Below, piece after piece: positions 1-9,304 of a stretch of DNA of 64,000 bases. How positions within the stretch are numbered: the first letter of the stretch is position 1; every line of letters starts with the position of its first letter. Where the stretch lies: NCBI RefSeq assembly GCF_011493005.1, contig NZ_CP049156.1:3224001-3288000 (forward strand), in the 5' to 3' direction. The position numbers and the translations under genes are program-made. A model generated the notes under the pieces. The model was given only the letters and a program-made list of their open reading frames with translations, was not told the DNA's origin and did not search any database. Source of the stretch: Caballeronia sp. SBC1. GTDB lineage: Bacteria; Pseudomonadota; Gammaproteobacteria; Burkholderiales; Burkholderiaceae.

Positions 1-518
1 CTATAAGCGCGCACCAGATGATCGGATGCAGCTTTAGTCGCGGAATACGGACTGTTCGGCGCGTACGGCGTGGTTTCGGAGAACGGCGCGTCGCCGCTAG
101 AAAGCGAGCCGAATACTTCATCCGTCGATACATGCAACAAACGAAACGCCGATTGATCGGCATCGGGCAAGGTCTTCCAATAAGCAAGCGCTGCTTCGAG
201 CAACGTGAACGTGCCCACAACATTAGTCTGCACAAACTCAGCGGGTCCGTGAACGGACCGGTCTACGTGACTTTCGGCGGCGAAATGCAGGACCGCGCGG
301 GGTTTATGCTGGCTAAGCAGCGCGTCCATCGCCGCTCGGTCGCAGATGTCGACTCGCGCGAAAATATGCTTAGGGCTGCTTTGCACCGACTTGAGCGTCC
401 CCAGATTTCCGGCGTAGGTCAGCTTGTCTACATTGAGCACGGCTTCGCTGGAGGCGTTCAGCCAACCGAGCACGAAATTAGCGCCTATAAATCCAGCGCC
501 GCCCGTTACCAGAATCAT
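1..518 (-). CDS. rfbB: dTDP-glucose 4,6-dehydratase, 5' part (runs off window)
   Basis: The first 172 codons of a short-chain-dehydrogenase-fold sugar nucleotide dehydratase are visible; the rest lies left of base 1. The protein opens with the NAD-binding loop [11 protein letters not shown] (residues 5-15), then [11 protein letters not shown] (about residue 78), the STDEVFGSL catalytic segment with its Thr, and YSATKAASD, which holds the Tyr-x3-Lys pair. This set is typical of RfbB/RmlB, which converts dTDP-glucose to dTDP-4-keto-6-deoxyglucose in rhamnose and O-antigen synthesis. The start is the ATG at 518-516, directly before the TGGAGFIG loop as in the family. Downstream neighbours (rfbA, rfbC, rfbD) would be outside the window, so an rml operon is inferred, not seen. 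Confidence 0.93.
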   Translation of the reverse strand, partial: MILVTGGAGFIGANFVLGWLNASSEAVLNVDKLTYAGNLGTLKSVQSSPKHIFARVDICDRAAMDALLSQHKPRAVLHFAAESHVDRSVHGPAEFVQTNVVGTFTLLEAALAYWKTLPDADQSAFRLLHVSTDEVFGSLSSGDAPFSETTPYAPNSPYSATKAASDHLVRAY

Positions 519-717
519 AAAATCCCTCTAAGCCGATAGGTGCACGCATGACGCAGCTAAATGTAGTCGGTCTCGCTGCAGGCCCGCTCGGTAGGCCCGC
601 TCATTCAAGTATAAATCCGCGTCGTGCATGGACGGCGAGATGATGTTTTACGTCTGGCGGCTTTGGGCGGCAATCTGCGAAGGCGTCGTGCTCGGACCAA
701 TATCGATCGACTGAACC

Positions 718-1527
718 TCACTGCCGCGGCGTCACCGCTTCGAACTCGCCGACCGCGCCCGCGTCGTCGCCAACAATAGCCACCGGCGCCCCAAGGCCCG
801 CCTGCATCCGCCGTAATGCCGCCTCCACCGCCGCCTGCGCTTGCCTCGCCAGCACGCGCCTGTCGGCACCCGGCTTGATTGCATCGCAGACATACAGATG
901 CGCTGTCAGCGGCGCATCGCGAAGCATGGCGTTCAGCGTGAACGCGAGCGTCAGGTCATCGATATAAGCCGGCGCTTCCGCCTGCCGTCCGTTTACGTCT
1001 TCGTACATCAGGCAGATCGGTTGCACCGGGCAAGCCGCCGACACAGCCGCCTGAAACAGGTTGGAGTGAAACGGCAGCAAGTCGTGCCCAAGCGATGTCG
1101 TCCCTTCAGGAAACACGCACATGAGTTCGCCGCGCACCAGCCGTTCCGACAGCTCATGCATGATGCGTTTGGCGTCGCTACGTTTTTCGCGTTGAAGGAA
1201 GATCGTGTCGAGCTGCTGCGCGAGCCAGCCGACCAGCGGCCATTGGCGCACTTCAGCCTTCGAAACAAACGGCGTCGGCCGCCACGCGTTGACCACGTAG
1301 ATGTCGATCCAGGACACGTGGTTGCCGACGACCAGCGCGCCGCTATCGAGCCGCGCCTGATCGTTGTGCACGACAAGTTTCATCCCGCAACGGCGCAACA
1401 TCTCGATCGACCAGAGGCGATTCAACTCCATGCGCACCTGCGGCGTCGCGTTCGGGAAACGCGTGGCCACGGTCCACATCCCGTGAAGCAAATGCCCAAA
1501 AATCCGTGCTTTGCGGAAAGCGAACAT
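718..1527 (-). CDS. plsC: 1-acyl-sn-glycerol-3-phosphate acyltransferase
   Basis: 269-residue lysophosphatidic acid acyltransferase, making phosphatidic acid at the inner membrane. The acyltransferase box NHVSWID (about residues 68-74, NHx4D type) and the second conserved block FPEGTTS (about residues 139-145) are both intact. An N-terminal membrane-associating stretch precedes them. It is the last gene of the minus-strand yqgE-ruvX-pyrR-pyrB-pyrX-plsC string and starts 12 bases after the pyrX stop, so co-transcription is likely. Several PlsC paralogues are usual in this group, so the exact substrate preference cannot be read from sequence. Confidence 0.9.
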   Translation of the reverse strand: MFAFRKARIFGHLLHGMWTVATRFPNATPQVRMELNRLWSIEMLRRCGMKLVVHNDQARLDSGALVVGNHVSWIDIYVVNAWRPTPFVSKAEVRQWPLVGWLAQQLDTIFLQREKRSDAKRIMHELSERLVRGELMCVFPEGTTSLGHDLLPFHSNLFQAAVSAACPVQPICLMYEDVNGRQAEAPAYIDDLTLAFTLNAMLRDAPLTAHLYVCDAIKPGADRRVLARQAQAAVEAALRRMQAGLGAPVAIVGDDAGAVGEFEAVTPRQ

Positions 1528-1539
1528 GGTCAGGACCGG

Positions 1540-2817
1540 TCAGTGCGCTTCATACGCAATATGCCCCGACACAAGCGTCATGATTACCCGCGCCGGCAAT
1601 TCATAACCGAGGAACGGCGAGTTATGCCCCTGGCTCTTGAGCTTTTCGGGCTCGACGAGCCATTCGGCGGCGGGATCGAAGAGACAGAGATCAGCCGTTT
1701 CACCCACGGCAATACGCCCGGCGTTAAGCTTCAGCGCGTCGGCCGGTGCAGTCGTGATGCGCGTCAGCGCCTTCGCCAACGGCACGCGCGCCTCACGCGC
1801 CCATTTCACCGTCAGCGACAGCAGCAATTCCAGCCCCGTCGCACCCGGCGTTGCTTCGGCGAAGGGCAGCAGCTTTTCGTCGTCGTCGAGCGGGGTGTGA
1901 TCGGAACAGATTGCGTCGATAGTGCCATCCGCCAGCCCCGCACGAATCGCGTCGCGGTCACGCTGCGAGCGCAACGGCGGATCGAGGCGAAATTGCGAGT
2001 TGAAATATCCGATGTCCATATCGGTCAGATGCACGTGGTTGATGGTTACATCGCAGGTCACGGGCAAGCCTTCGGCCTTCGCCTCGCGCACGAGCGCAAC
2101 GCCCGCCGCCGACGACAAATGCGACAAGTGCACCCGCGCACCCGACACCCGCACCAGCTCGAAAATGGTATGCAACGCGATGGTTTCCGCCGACACCGGC
2201 ACGCCGGACAACCCCAGTCGCGACGCCACCGCACCACTCGCCGCCACGCCACCGCTCGCCATATAAGAGTCTTGCGGACGCAGCCACACGGCATAGCCGT
2301 ACGTGGTGGCATATTGCAGCGCGCGCAACAGCGTGCGTGTATTTACGATCGGCGTGTCCGCCTGCGAGAAGCCGATGCAGCCCGATTCGGTCAACTCGAC
2401 CATTTCGGTGATCACCTCGCCCTTGAGCCCCACGGTCAACGCGCCGAGCGGATACACATGCGCCTGATGCAGCTTCTGCGCGCGGAACTTGAGCATTTCG
2501 ACCAGACCCGGTTCGTCGAGAACGGGATCGGTATCGGGCGGGCAGACGAGACTGGTCACGCCGCCGGCAGCCGCGGCCGCCATTTCGGACGCGAGCGTAG
2601 CCTTGTGTTCAAAACCCGGCTCGCGCAGCCGCGCGCTTAAGTCGACGAAACCCGGTGCGAGGGCCAACCCTTTTGCATCGATCACGCGCGCCGCTTGGAA
2701 ATCGGCGGGCGCATCGCCAATAGCAACGATCTTCCCGTCGGCGATAAACACATCGGCCCGGGTTTCCGTTCCCGCAGCCGGGTCAATGAGCGTGCCGCCC
2801 TGAATATGGATTTTCAT
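1540..2817 (-). CDS. pyrX: dihydroorotase-like, non-catalytic ATCase partner
   Basis: 425-residue amidohydrolase-fold protein of the dihydroorotase family. The catalytic HxH metal site that normally follows the first strand is replaced by DLSARLREPG (about residues 58-67), so the two first-site histidines are missing. Later conserved pieces (VHLSHLSSAAG, ICSDHTPLDDDEK) remain. This matches PyrC'/PyrX of pseudomonads, an inactive dihydroorotase that is structurally required for class A aspartate transcarbamoylase. Placement directly behind pyrB (4 bases from the pyrB stop to the chosen ATG at 2817) supports a PyrB-PyrX complex. An in-frame ATG at 2829 overlaps pyrB and cannot be ruled out. A separate active pyrC elsewhere in the genome is expected. 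Confidence 0.92.
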   Translation of the reverse strand: MKIHIQGGTLIDPAAGTETRADVFIADGKIVAIGDAPADFQAARVIDAKGLALAPGFVDLSARLREPGFEHKATLASEMAAAAAGGVTSLVCPPDTDPVLDEPGLVEMLKFRAQKLHQAHVYPLGALTVGLKGEVITEMVELTESGCIGFSQADTPIVNTRTLLRALQYATTYGYAVWLRPQDSYMASGGVAASGAVASRLGLSGVPVSAETIALHTIFELVRVSGARVHLSHLSSAAGVALVREAKAEGLPVTCDVTINHVHLTDMDIGYFNSQFRLDPPLRSQRDRDAIRAGLADGTIDAICSDHTPLDDDEKLLPFAEATPGATGLELLLSLTVKWAREARVPLAKALTRITTAPADALKLNAGRIAVGETADLCLFDPAAEWLVEPEKLKSQGHNSPFLGYELPARVIMTLVSGHIAYEAH

Positions 2818-2821
2818 CGTG

Positions 2822-3853
2822 TTAATCATTATTTCCGGCAACGATGCCCATTACCGCCATCCGCACGGCAATTCCGAATGTGACCTGGTTGAGGATCACC
2901 GATTGCGGGCCGTCGGCCACTTGTGAATCGATTTCCACGCCGCGATTCATCGGTCCGGGATGCATCACGATAGCGTCGGGAGCCGCCAGCGCGAGGCGCT
3001 CCGGCGTGAGTCCCCAGGACTTGAAATACTCTTGCGCCGAGGGCAGCAACGCGCCGCTCATGCGTTCGTTCTGCAGGCGCAGCATGATGATCACATCGAC
3101 GCCCTTCAGTCCTTCGTCGAGGTTGTGATACACGTGCACGCCCATCTCGTTCAGGTTGCTGGGCAGCAAGGTGCGCGGACCAATCGCACGCACTTCCGGC
3201 ACGCCGAGCGTGGTCAGCGCGTGAATGTCCGAACGGGCTACGCGCGAATGCAAAATGTCACCCACAATCGCCACGCGCAGATTCGTGAAATCGCGCTTGT
3301 AATGGCGGATGGTGTACATGTCGAGCAAACCCTGCGTGGGGTGTGCGTGACGCCCATCGCCCGCATTGATCACGTGCACATGCGGCGCGCAATGTTCAGC
3401 AATCAGATACGGCGCGCCGCTCGACGCATGGCGCACGACGAACATATCCGCGTGCATGGCCGAGAGGTTGTTGATGGTGTCGAGCAGCGACTCGCCCTTG
3501 CTCGTGGACGACGCATTGATATTCAGGTTCAGCACGTCCGCCGAGAGTCGCTTCGCGGCGATCTCGAACGTGGTCCGGGTGCGCGTGGAGTTCTCGAAGA
3601 ACAGGTTGAAGACTGACTTGCCGCGCAGCAGCGGCACCTTCTTGATCTCGCGATCCGTCACGCTGACGAACTGTTCGGCGGTATCGAGAATATGCGTGAC
3701 GATCGCTCGCGGAAGTCCTTCTATGGTGAGCAGATGCTTGAGTTCGCCGTTCTTCGTGAGCTGCGGATTGCCTTTGAGAAAACCGTAGCGCGAAGACGTC
3801 GGTTTTCTGTCCGGCACGCTGCTTTCGGCAGAACCCTGAGTGGCCGTGTTCAT
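2822..3853 (-). CDS. pyrB: aspartate carbamoyltransferase catalytic subunit
   Basis: 343-residue ATCase, which condenses carbamoyl phosphate and aspartate, the committed step of UMP synthesis. The carbamoyl-phosphate motif [12 protein letters not shown] and the HPTQGLLD segment are intact, with the C-terminal [11 protein letters not shown] block. I chose the ATG at 3853, preceded by CCAGGATCGAC, which gives the usual short N-terminal tail before [20 protein letters not shown]; a farther in-frame ATG at 3940, two bases after the pyrR stop, would add 29 residues. The N-terminal extension before the core is typical of class A ATCases that assemble with PyrX, the next gene. About 90 bases separate it from pyrR. 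Confidence 0.97.
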   Translation of the reverse strand: MNTATQGSAESSVPDRKPTSSRYGFLKGNPQLTKNGELKHLLTIEGLPRAIVTHILDTAEQFVSVTDREIKKVPLLRGKSVFNLFFENSTRTRTTFEIAAKRLSADVLNLNINASSTSKGESLLDTINNLSAMHADMFVVRHASSGAPYLIAEHCAPHVHVINAGDGRHAHPTQGLLDMYTIRHYKRDFTNLRVAIVGDILHSRVARSDIHALTTLGVPEVRAIGPRTLLPSNLNEMGVHVYHNLDEGLKGVDVIIMLRLQNERMSGALLPSAQEYFKSWGLTPERLALAAPDAIVMHPGPMNRGVEIDSQVADGPQSVILNQVTFGIAVRMAVMGIVAGNND

Positions 3854-3942
3854 GTCGATCCTGGTGGTGCGTTGTCTTTTGTCTGGGAGAGTCGGCGCTG
3901 TTATTTGCTGACGTTCACTGCTGTTTGTGTCAGCGCGCATTT

Positions 3943-4458
3943 TTAATCCGTGCGCGCTTCGGTCGAGAAGGAGAGCGTGCCGTCGTCGCGCCGCGTGAGC
4001 ACGAGATTGGCATTCGCGGGTACATCGACTACGCCGCCGGTGAAACGTGCCGCCATGGGCAACTCGCGGCCGCCGCGATCGGCGAGCACGGCCAGTTCAA
4101 CCGAGGCCGGACGGCCGAAATCATAAAGCTCGTTGACGGCTGCGCGCACGGTCCGGCCCGTTGAGAGCACATCGTCGACCAGCAGAATTTTTTGATTGTC
4201 GACTTCGAACGGCAGCGACGTCGGGCTGGCCTGGCTGTGCAGGCCCTTTTTAGCGTAATCGTCGCGATGCAGCGATACGTTCACCACGCCGAATCCGGCC
4301 ACGTTCAGGTCTTTGGCCAGCCGTTCGACGAGCCACACGCCGCCGCTATAAATACCGGCGAGCACCGGCGCGCCCGCTTGCGTCAGCGACTCGCCATAAG
4401 CGGCGCGGATCTGTCCGAGCAACTCCCGATACAGCGCCTCGGCGTCAATAGAACTCAT
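3943..4458 (-). CDS. pyrR: PyrR bifunctional pyr regulator / uracil phosphoribosyltransferase
   Basis: 171-residue PRTase-fold protein. The PRPP-binding motif [17 protein letters not shown] (about residues 90-106) is intact. In Gram-positives PyrR is an RNA-binding attenuator; in pseudomonads it regulates pyr genes differently and has uracil phosphoribosyltransferase activity. It lies first of the three pyr genes (pyrR-pyrB-pyrX), nine bases behind ruvX. I looked in the roughly 90-base gap before the pyrB start for an attenuator hairpin with a U-run and did not see a convincing one, so its regulatory mode here is open. Confidence 0.95.
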   Translation of the reverse strand: MSSIDAEALYRELLGQIRAAYGESLTQAGAPVLAGIYSGGVWLVERLAKDLNVAGFGVVNVSLHRDDYAKKGLHSQASPTSLPFEVDNQKILLVDDVLSTGRTVRAAVNELYDFGRPASVELAVLADRGGRELPMAARFTGGVVDVPANANLVLTRRDDGTLSFSTEARTD

Positions 4459-4467
4459 GATTGGTCG

Positions 4468-4929
4468 TCAAAGTCCGTCTAGATACTGTTGGAGGATGAC
4501 ACGCGCGGCTTCGGCGTCGATATCGTCGTAACGGCCCTTTGCATTCATCTTCACGCCGTTGCGCTTCATTTCGGCCTTCGCTTCCACCGATGAATACCGC
4601 TCGTCCACCCAACTCACCGGCACGCTGAAACGACCGTTCAATTGATTGCCGAAACGCGTGGCCAGTTGCGTCATTTCATGCGGCGCGCCGTCGGGGTGCA
4701 TGGGTAGGCCGACAATCACCGTCATGGGTTTCCATTCGGCAATTAATTGACCGGCTATTTCGAAACGATATTCACGGCTGCGGTTTTCAAACACCGTCAG
4801 CGCGCGGGCGTGCCGGGTCAACGTGTTGCCAACCGCGACGCCAATGCGTTTCTCGCCGTAATCGAAGGCGAGCAGCGTGGCCTCGATGCGGGCTTCAATA
4901 CGGGCATCCCCCGGGGCGTCACCCGTCAT
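4468..4929 (-). CDS. ruvX: YqgF/RuvX family putative pre-16S rRNA nuclease
   Basis: 153-residue RNase H-fold protein. It shows [17 protein letters not shown] near the N-terminus (first catalytic Asp), [11 protein letters not shown], and WVDERYSS with the conserved Asp-Glu pair. The family is essential in many bacteria and has been linked to 16S rRNA 5' maturation. An N-terminal tail of about 15 residues precedes the fold. Its start overlaps the yqgE stop by four bases (ATGA type), indicating translational coupling; yqgE-ruvX is a widely conserved pair. Confidence 0.94.
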   Translation of the reverse strand: MTGDAPGDARIEARIEATLLAFDYGEKRIGVAVGNTLTRHARALTVFENRSREYRFEIAGQLIAEWKPMTVIVGLPMHPDGAPHEMTQLATRFGNQLNGRFSVPVSWVDERYSSVEAKAEMKRNGVKMNAKGRYDDIDAEAARVILQQYLDGL

Positions 4930-5504
4930 GCGTGGCCCGCTTCGCCCGAGAGCATGGAAAGCGACACGCCAAGCAACGACAACGCCGCTTGCAGCTTGTC
5001 CTCGGCGGGCACGTCGAAGACGATGCGCGGATCAGCTTCCACGGTCAGCCAGCCGTTCTTGGCGATTTCTTCTTCCAGTTGCCCCGCGCCCCAACCGGCA
5101 TGGCCGAGCGTAAGCAGGAACCGTGCAGGCCCCTTGCCGCTCGCGACCGCTTCGAGCACGTCTTTCGACGTGGTCATGGCAAGGCCGCCGGGAACGCTCA
5201 TGGACGAAGTGTAGACGTCGCCGTCGGCCGGATCGTGCAGCACGAAGCCGCGTTCCGTCTGCACCGGACCGCCGAAATAAACGGGCAGATGCACGAGCGG
5301 CTCGATCTCGAGTTTCAGGTCGATGCGATTGAAAAGCGATTGGAGGTCGATATCGGTCGGCCGGTTGATCACCAGGCCAAGCGCACCGCGCTCGCTGTGA
5401 TCGCAAAGGTAGACTACAGTCCCTGAGAACGTGGGATCGGCCATGTTGGGCATGGCGATCAGGAACTGATTGGTCAAATTGATGCGATCGGAAGTCTTGG
5501 ACAT
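4926..5504 (-). CDS. yqgE: UPF0301 / AlgH-YqgE family protein
   Basis: 192-residue YqgE/AlgH protein: [25 protein letters not shown] at the N-terminus, [10 protein letters not shown] and [15 protein letters not shown] are the family's signature blocks. Biochemical function is not settled; AlgH was named for an effect on alginate regulation in Pseudomonas. It is the first gene of the minus-strand operon that continues with ruvX and the pyr genes. The photolyase gene starts 29 bases away on the other strand, so promoters for both must lie in or near this very short gap. Confidence 0.94.
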   Translation of the reverse strand: MSKTSDRINLTNQFLIAMPNMADPTFSGTVVYLCDHSERGALGLVINRPTDIDLQSLFNRIDLKLEIEPLVHLPVYFGGPVQTERGFVLHDPADGDVYTSSMSVPGGLAMTTSKDVLEAVASGKGPARFLLTLGHAGWGAGQLEEEIAKNGWLTVEADPRIVFDVPAEDKLQAALSLLGVSLSMLSGEAGHA

Positions 5505-5533
5505 AATTCAAATTTTAGCAAAGGCGCTGCTTG

Positions 5534-6985
5534 ATGGCCGACTTTGATCTGGGGCTAGTCTGGTTTCGACGAGACCTGCGCGTAGCAGACCATGCTGCAC
5601 TCTATCACGCACTAACACGCTGTCGCCGGGTGCTGTGCGCGTTCGTTTTCGACAGCGAAATTCTGTCTCCCCTTCCTCAAAACGATCGTCGAGTACCGTT
5701 TATTCATGCCAGCCTGATCGAACTCGACCAAACCCTGCGCGACGCGGGTGGCGGCCTGATGGTGCGGCACGGTCTGCCGTCGCACGAGATTCCGGGGCTG
5801 GCCCGCGAATGCGGCGTCGACGCGGTGTTCACGAATCGTGACTACGAACCGTCGGCGAAAGCGCGAGACGAGGATATCGCCAAAAAACTGGCCAGCGCGG
5901 ACGTGGCGTTTTTCACGTTCAAAGATCAGGTCATTTTTCATCAGGACGACGTGCTGACGGGCGCGGGCAAGCCGTACACCGTGTTCACGCCCTATAAGCG
6001 CAACTGGCTCGCCTCGCTGACGCCGGATGCGATGAAGCCGTATGCATCGGAAGAAAATCTTTCTGTTCTGGCACGGCCGCCTGCTGAAGTAAAACACGCC
6101 ATTCCGTCGCTGGAATCGCTGGGATTCAGCGCTGCACACGCGCCCGCGTTGCCGGCCGGAACGAGCGGCGCGTACCAGCTCTTTGATGATTTCCTCGACC
6201 GTATGGTCGATTACGACCGGACCCGCGACTTCCCATCCGTCAAGGGACCGAGCTATCTCAGCGTTCATCTCCGGCACGGCACCATTTCGATTCGCGCGTT
6301 GGCTCGTACCGCTCACGATGCTCAGCGTCACGGCAACCGGGGCGCCGAAACGTGGCTGTCCGAATTGATCTGGCGCGACTTCTATTTTTCGGTGCTGCAC
6401 CATTTTCCCTACGTTGGCGTGCCGGGCGACCACAAGGCGTTCAGGCCGGAATACGACCGTATTCAGTGGGAAACGGGCGATGCTGCCGATGCGAGTTTTG
6501 CTGCATGGTGCGAAGGCCGGACGGGTTATCCGCTAGTCGATGCCGCCATGCGGCAGATCAACCAGTCGGGTTACATGCATAACCGCTTGCGGATGGTCGT
6601 GGCGAGTTTTCTCACCAAAGATCTGGGGCTGGACTGGCGGCGGGGGGAACAGTATTTCGAGTCGCTGCTGAACGACTTCGAACTGTCATCGAATAATGGC
6701 GGGTGGCAGTGGGCGTCGTCGAGCGGCTGCGACGCTCAACCGTATTTCCGCATTTTCAATCCAATCACGCAGTCGGAGAAATTCGATACCCGCGGCAAGT
6801 TCATCCGTCATTACGTGCCGGAACTCGCCGCGCTGTCGGATAAAGACATCCATGCGCCGTGGAAAGCGAAACCGGATGCGTTGAAGGCAGCGAAGATTTC
6901 GCTGGGCGCTGAATACCCCATGCCGATTGTCGATCACGATACCGCGAGAAAAATCACGCTCGCGCGGTATGCCGCGATCAAGTAG
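5534..6985 (+). CDS. phrB: deoxyribodipyrimidine photo-lyase (CPD photolyase)
   Basis: 483-residue cryptochrome/photolyase family enzyme that splits UV-induced cyclobutane pyrimidine dimers with blue light. The N-terminal antenna domain starts VWFRRDLRVADHAAL. The C-terminal FAD domain is complete: RHGTISIRAL, ELIWRDFYFSVLHHFP, GYPLVDAAMRQINQSGYMHNRLRM and WQWASSSGCDAQPYFRIFNP. The last two blocks contain the residues around FAD and the damaged base. A TTG lies directly before the ATG; I use the ATG at 5534. It is divergent from yqgE and has no obvious operon partner. Confidence 0.96.
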   Translation: MADFDLGLVWFRRDLRVADHAALYHALTRCRRVLCAFVFDSEILSPLPQNDRRVPFIHASLIELDQTLRDAGGGLMVRHGLPSHEIPGLARECGVDAVFTNRDYEPSAKARDEDIAKKLASADVAFFTFKDQVIFHQDDVLTGAGKPYTVFTPYKRNWLASLTPDAMKPYASEENLSVLARPPAEVKHAIPSLESLGFSAAHAPALPAGTSGAYQLFDDFLDRMVDYDRTRDFPSVKGPSYLSVHLRHGTISIRALARTAHDAQRHGNRGAETWLSELIWRDFYFSVLHHFPYVGVPGDHKAFRPEYDRIQWETGDAADASFAAWCEGRTGYPLVDAAMRQINQSGYMHNRLRMVVASFLTKDLGLDWRRGEQYFESLLNDFELSSNNGGWQWASSSGCDAQPYFRIFNPITQSEKFDTRGKFIRHYVPELAALSDKDIHAPWKAKPDALKAAKISLGAEYPMPIVDHDTARKITLARYAAIK

Positions 6986-7037
6986 CGCAGTTAAGGCGCT
7001 CGTTCACGCACAGGGTCCGAGCGAGTGAGCGGAAAGC

Positions 7038-8396
7038 CTACCGCGCCGCGACCATTCCCCTCTCGATCATCGCGGTCAGCGCCGCAACAGACGCCCCGCC
7101 CTCCGAAGGTGCGATTCCAGCTGCAGCCTGATGCAGCATCGCGCCAAGCGCCTGAGCCGCCCGCTCGGGAATCGCGGCATCGAGCGGCGAGCCCTCCGGC
7201 GTTGTCTGCGCCTCGTACGCAATCCGCCGCCACGCGAGCCCGAGCGTGTCGGCCAGCAACGCGACATGGCCCAGCCCTAACGCACACGCCGCCGCACCCA
7301 GCCGATACGCCGCGTCAGCCGCCTTCAGCGCAGCCGGCACGTCAATGCGCGCGGCGTCCCGCGCCGACATCCCATGCTCAATCAACGCGCCGATAGCCGG
7401 CTCGGCGCTCGTCAGAAAGTCTTCATACGCAACGGCGTTCACGCGCAATACGCCCAAATCTCGCGTGGACGCGTCACGCGCCTGCTCCGCATTGCGCTCC
7501 CATGCGTCCTCGGACGCCTGCGACGCCGCGATGTGCCAGTCCACGGTCAGGCCGTAATCGCGCAACACATCGACCTGGGCGGAATCCTCTGCCGATGCGC
7601 CATATAACGCGTAATCGCGCCACAGCAACGCCAGCGCGGCGCGCACCAACGACTTGGGCGCATGCGACAAACCGTGCGCCTGATCGGCAAGAACAAGATT
7701 GAAGCGAGCGTAGAGACGGCGCGCGTCGGCCGCGGTGTCGGGATCGGGCTGCAAACGCAATGCTTCGACCACCGCGCCCGCCAGACGCCAGAAATCGTAG
7801 GGATCGGGACCGGCGAGATCGGCAAGACAGGCGTCGAGGATAGAGACAATTTCAGCCTCCCCCTTCAACTCGCCAGCCTTCGAACGCAGCAGCATCAGCA
7901 ACGCACGTTCGTAGTGCGCCCGCACGCGAGCGAGGCGTTCGGGAGAAATGGAACGCAGCGTAGCCGGCGGAATGGCGCGGCCAGCGAGCGCGAGGTCATC
8001 GAAGGAAACGGGCACGGCCCGGGTATGCGCGGCCATCAGCGCATGCAGCCCTCGATAATGCTCGAACAGCAGCGTGGAACAGGCCATTTCGCGCAGATTG
8101 CGCCGTTCCACCGCCGCGCTGAAATCACGCAACGTTTCGGCGAACTGGTTGCGATTTTTGTCGCTCAGCGCGGCAAGCGGTGACACCAGCACCAGGGTCT
8201 CGCCGAAACGCTGCGCCGGGAGCCAGCCCGCCGACTGCAACGCACCAATCCCGCGGCGCAGGACGCCCAGCGTGTCGCCGTCGCGCATGAACGCGTGCAG
8301 CGCGTCGGTCAGCGCCATCTCAGCAATCCGCACGGCGCCGCCGCGCGGATTGGGCAATGCCTGGAACGTGTTGCTCAAACCGGATTGAGTTGTCAT
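7038..8396 (-). CDS. FimL / ChpA-N-terminus-like protein, function uncertain
   Basis: 452-residue, alanine- and leucine-rich, mostly helical soluble protein with no signal peptide or membrane helix. Segments around residues 205-215 (FWRLAGAVVEAL) and 230-255 resemble the N-terminal helical domain found in the ChpA/PilL type IV pilus chemotaxis kinase and in its stand-alone relative FimL. There are no HPt, kinase or receiver domains, so if related it is the FimL-like, non-phosphorylated form. It sits alone on the minus strand between photolyase and rubredoxin, not near pil genes. The family call rests on recognised local similarity only; a plain conserved hypothetical is the alternative. Confidence 0.55.
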   Translation of the reverse strand: MTTQSGLSNTFQALPNPRGGAVRIAEMALTDALHAFMRDGDTLGVLRRGIGALQSAGWLPAQRFGETLVLVSPLAALSDKNRNQFAETLRDFSAAVERRNLREMACSTLLFEHYRGLHALMAAHTRAVPVSFDDLALAGRAIPPATLRSISPERLARVRAHYERALLMLLRSKAGELKGEAEIVSILDACLADLAGPDPYDFWRLAGAVVEALRLQPDPDTAADARRLYARFNLVLADQAHGLSHAPKSLVRAALALLWRDYALYGASAEDSAQVDVLRDYGLTVDWHIAASQASEDAWERNAEQARDASTRDLGVLRVNAVAYEDFLTSAEPAIGALIEHGMSARDAARIDVPAALKAADAAYRLGAAACALGLGHVALLADTLGLAWRRIAYEAQTTPEGSPLDAAIPERAAQALGAMLHQAAAGIAPSEGGASVAALTAMIERGMVAAR

Positions 8397-8702
8397 GGAA
8401 CGCTCACGAGCCGATGCTCGGCGCTACGCCGTGCATCGGATGGATCTTGATCGAACCCGGGCGCATTTCGCCAATATATGCCGCGATGCATGCCGCCGCA
8501 TCCCCTCTGGCAATACAACCCGGACACACGCCGGAAGAGTCGAGTCGGGTCGAGCCAACTCGCTCGCCGAGCGTTCCTGCTCACTAGTCTGTCTTTGGTT
8601 TAACTGACCATCATGCGTGCCACGGAACCATGACGCAAATCACGAAGCGAAGCACCACGCATCACGCGAACCGCGCGCCTATTTCCCCATACGTAAACAA
8701 GA
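8397..8702. other. gene-free stretch upstream of the FimL-like gene
   Basis: About 300 bases between the start of the 452-codon minus-strand gene and the hairpin behind rubredoxin. I see no open frame with coding character and no strong sigma70 promoter. Any promoter for the FimL-like gene should lie here. Confidence 0.4.
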
Positions 8703-8742
8703 CGCGCCGCATGAAGGCATCCCATCCATGCGGCGCGGTTTT
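8703..8742 (-). terminator. hairpin terminator behind rubredoxin
   Basis: Perfect 11-bp stem (CGCGCCGCATG at 8703-8713 with its complement at 8727-8737) and a 13-base loop. The plus strand continues GTTTTT; the minus strand continues with a weaker TCTTGTTT tract. It sits 27 bases after the rubredoxin stop on the minus strand, so it most likely ends that transcript, although the better U-run is on the other strand. Confidence 0.65.
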
Positions 8743-8768
8743 TCCTTGCGCGACGTCCGAGACTCGGC

Positions 8769-8939
8769 TCAGATCTGGACCATTTCGAAGTCTTCCTTGC
8801 GTGCGCCGCATTCTGGACACGTCCAGTTAATTGGAACGTCTTCCCAGCGAGTGCCCGGCGCAATTCCTTCCTCGGGCAGTCCTGCTTCTTCGTCGTAAAT
8901 CCAGCCACAAATCAGGCACATCCAGCTTCTGTATTCCAT
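8769..8939 (-). CDS. rubA: rubredoxin
   Basis: 56-residue rubredoxin, a small mononuclear-iron electron carrier. The two iron-binding knuckles are clear: CLICG at residues 8-12 and CPECG at residues 41-45, with the conserved WMC, YDEEAG, PGTRWEDVP and W-T-CPEC spacing. The reading frame was found by hand translation; start ATG at 8939-8937, stop TGA at 8771-8769. It is divergent from thiD with a gap of about 365 bases and is followed by a hairpin. The redox partner is not visible in the window. Confidence 0.95.
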   Translation of the reverse strand: MEYRSWMCLICGWIYDEEAGLPEEGIAPGTRWEDVPINWTCPECGARKEDFEMVQI

Positions 8940-9304
8940 ACTTATGTCGCGTCGGGCAATCGGTTAAATGAGTGCATGATGGTACCGGTTTGGCGGCGCG
9001 ATGCCTAGCAATGCAGCAGTGCTGGCCGATCGGCCAGGATTCGGACGGTTTTTGGGTTTCGCCGGGATTTCTGCTATCCCCTCTCCGGCGCCTCCACGTG
9101 AGCGCTACACAGCCTGCGACGCCCTTCCAGCAAGTATCGGTCCCTCGTCGCACCGGTTCCCGCACAATAATTCACCCGGCTTTGGTGCGAAAAAAAGGCC
9201 ATCTCATGTGCCCGCGCGACTTTAGGCCGCATAATCGTGCCGTTTGCGCCGACTCCTTGTCCGGCCGCTTGAATAGCCGATAGATCGAACACACGAATAA
9301 TCCG
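8940..9304. promoter_or_regulatory. divergent intergenic region rubredoxin / thiD
   Basis: 365 bases without a gene between two divergent genes, so both promoters must be here. I looked for a TPP riboswitch (CTGAGA and the ACCTGA-type core) upstream of thiD and did not find one, which fits thiD acting in salvage or being controlled elsewhere. Confidence 0.4.

Noticed and set aside
841..2640. 599-codon plus-strand frame over plsC and pyrX
   Set aside because: Antisense shadow: Arg/Gln-rich, no start context, crosses two real genes.
4459..4467. Attenuator between ruvX and pyrR
   Set aside because: Only nine bases; and the 90-base pyrR-pyrB gap shows no hairpin with a U-run, so pyr attenuation is not supported here.
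8940..9304. TPP riboswitch upstream of thiD
   Set aside because: None of the conserved THI-box core elements could be found.
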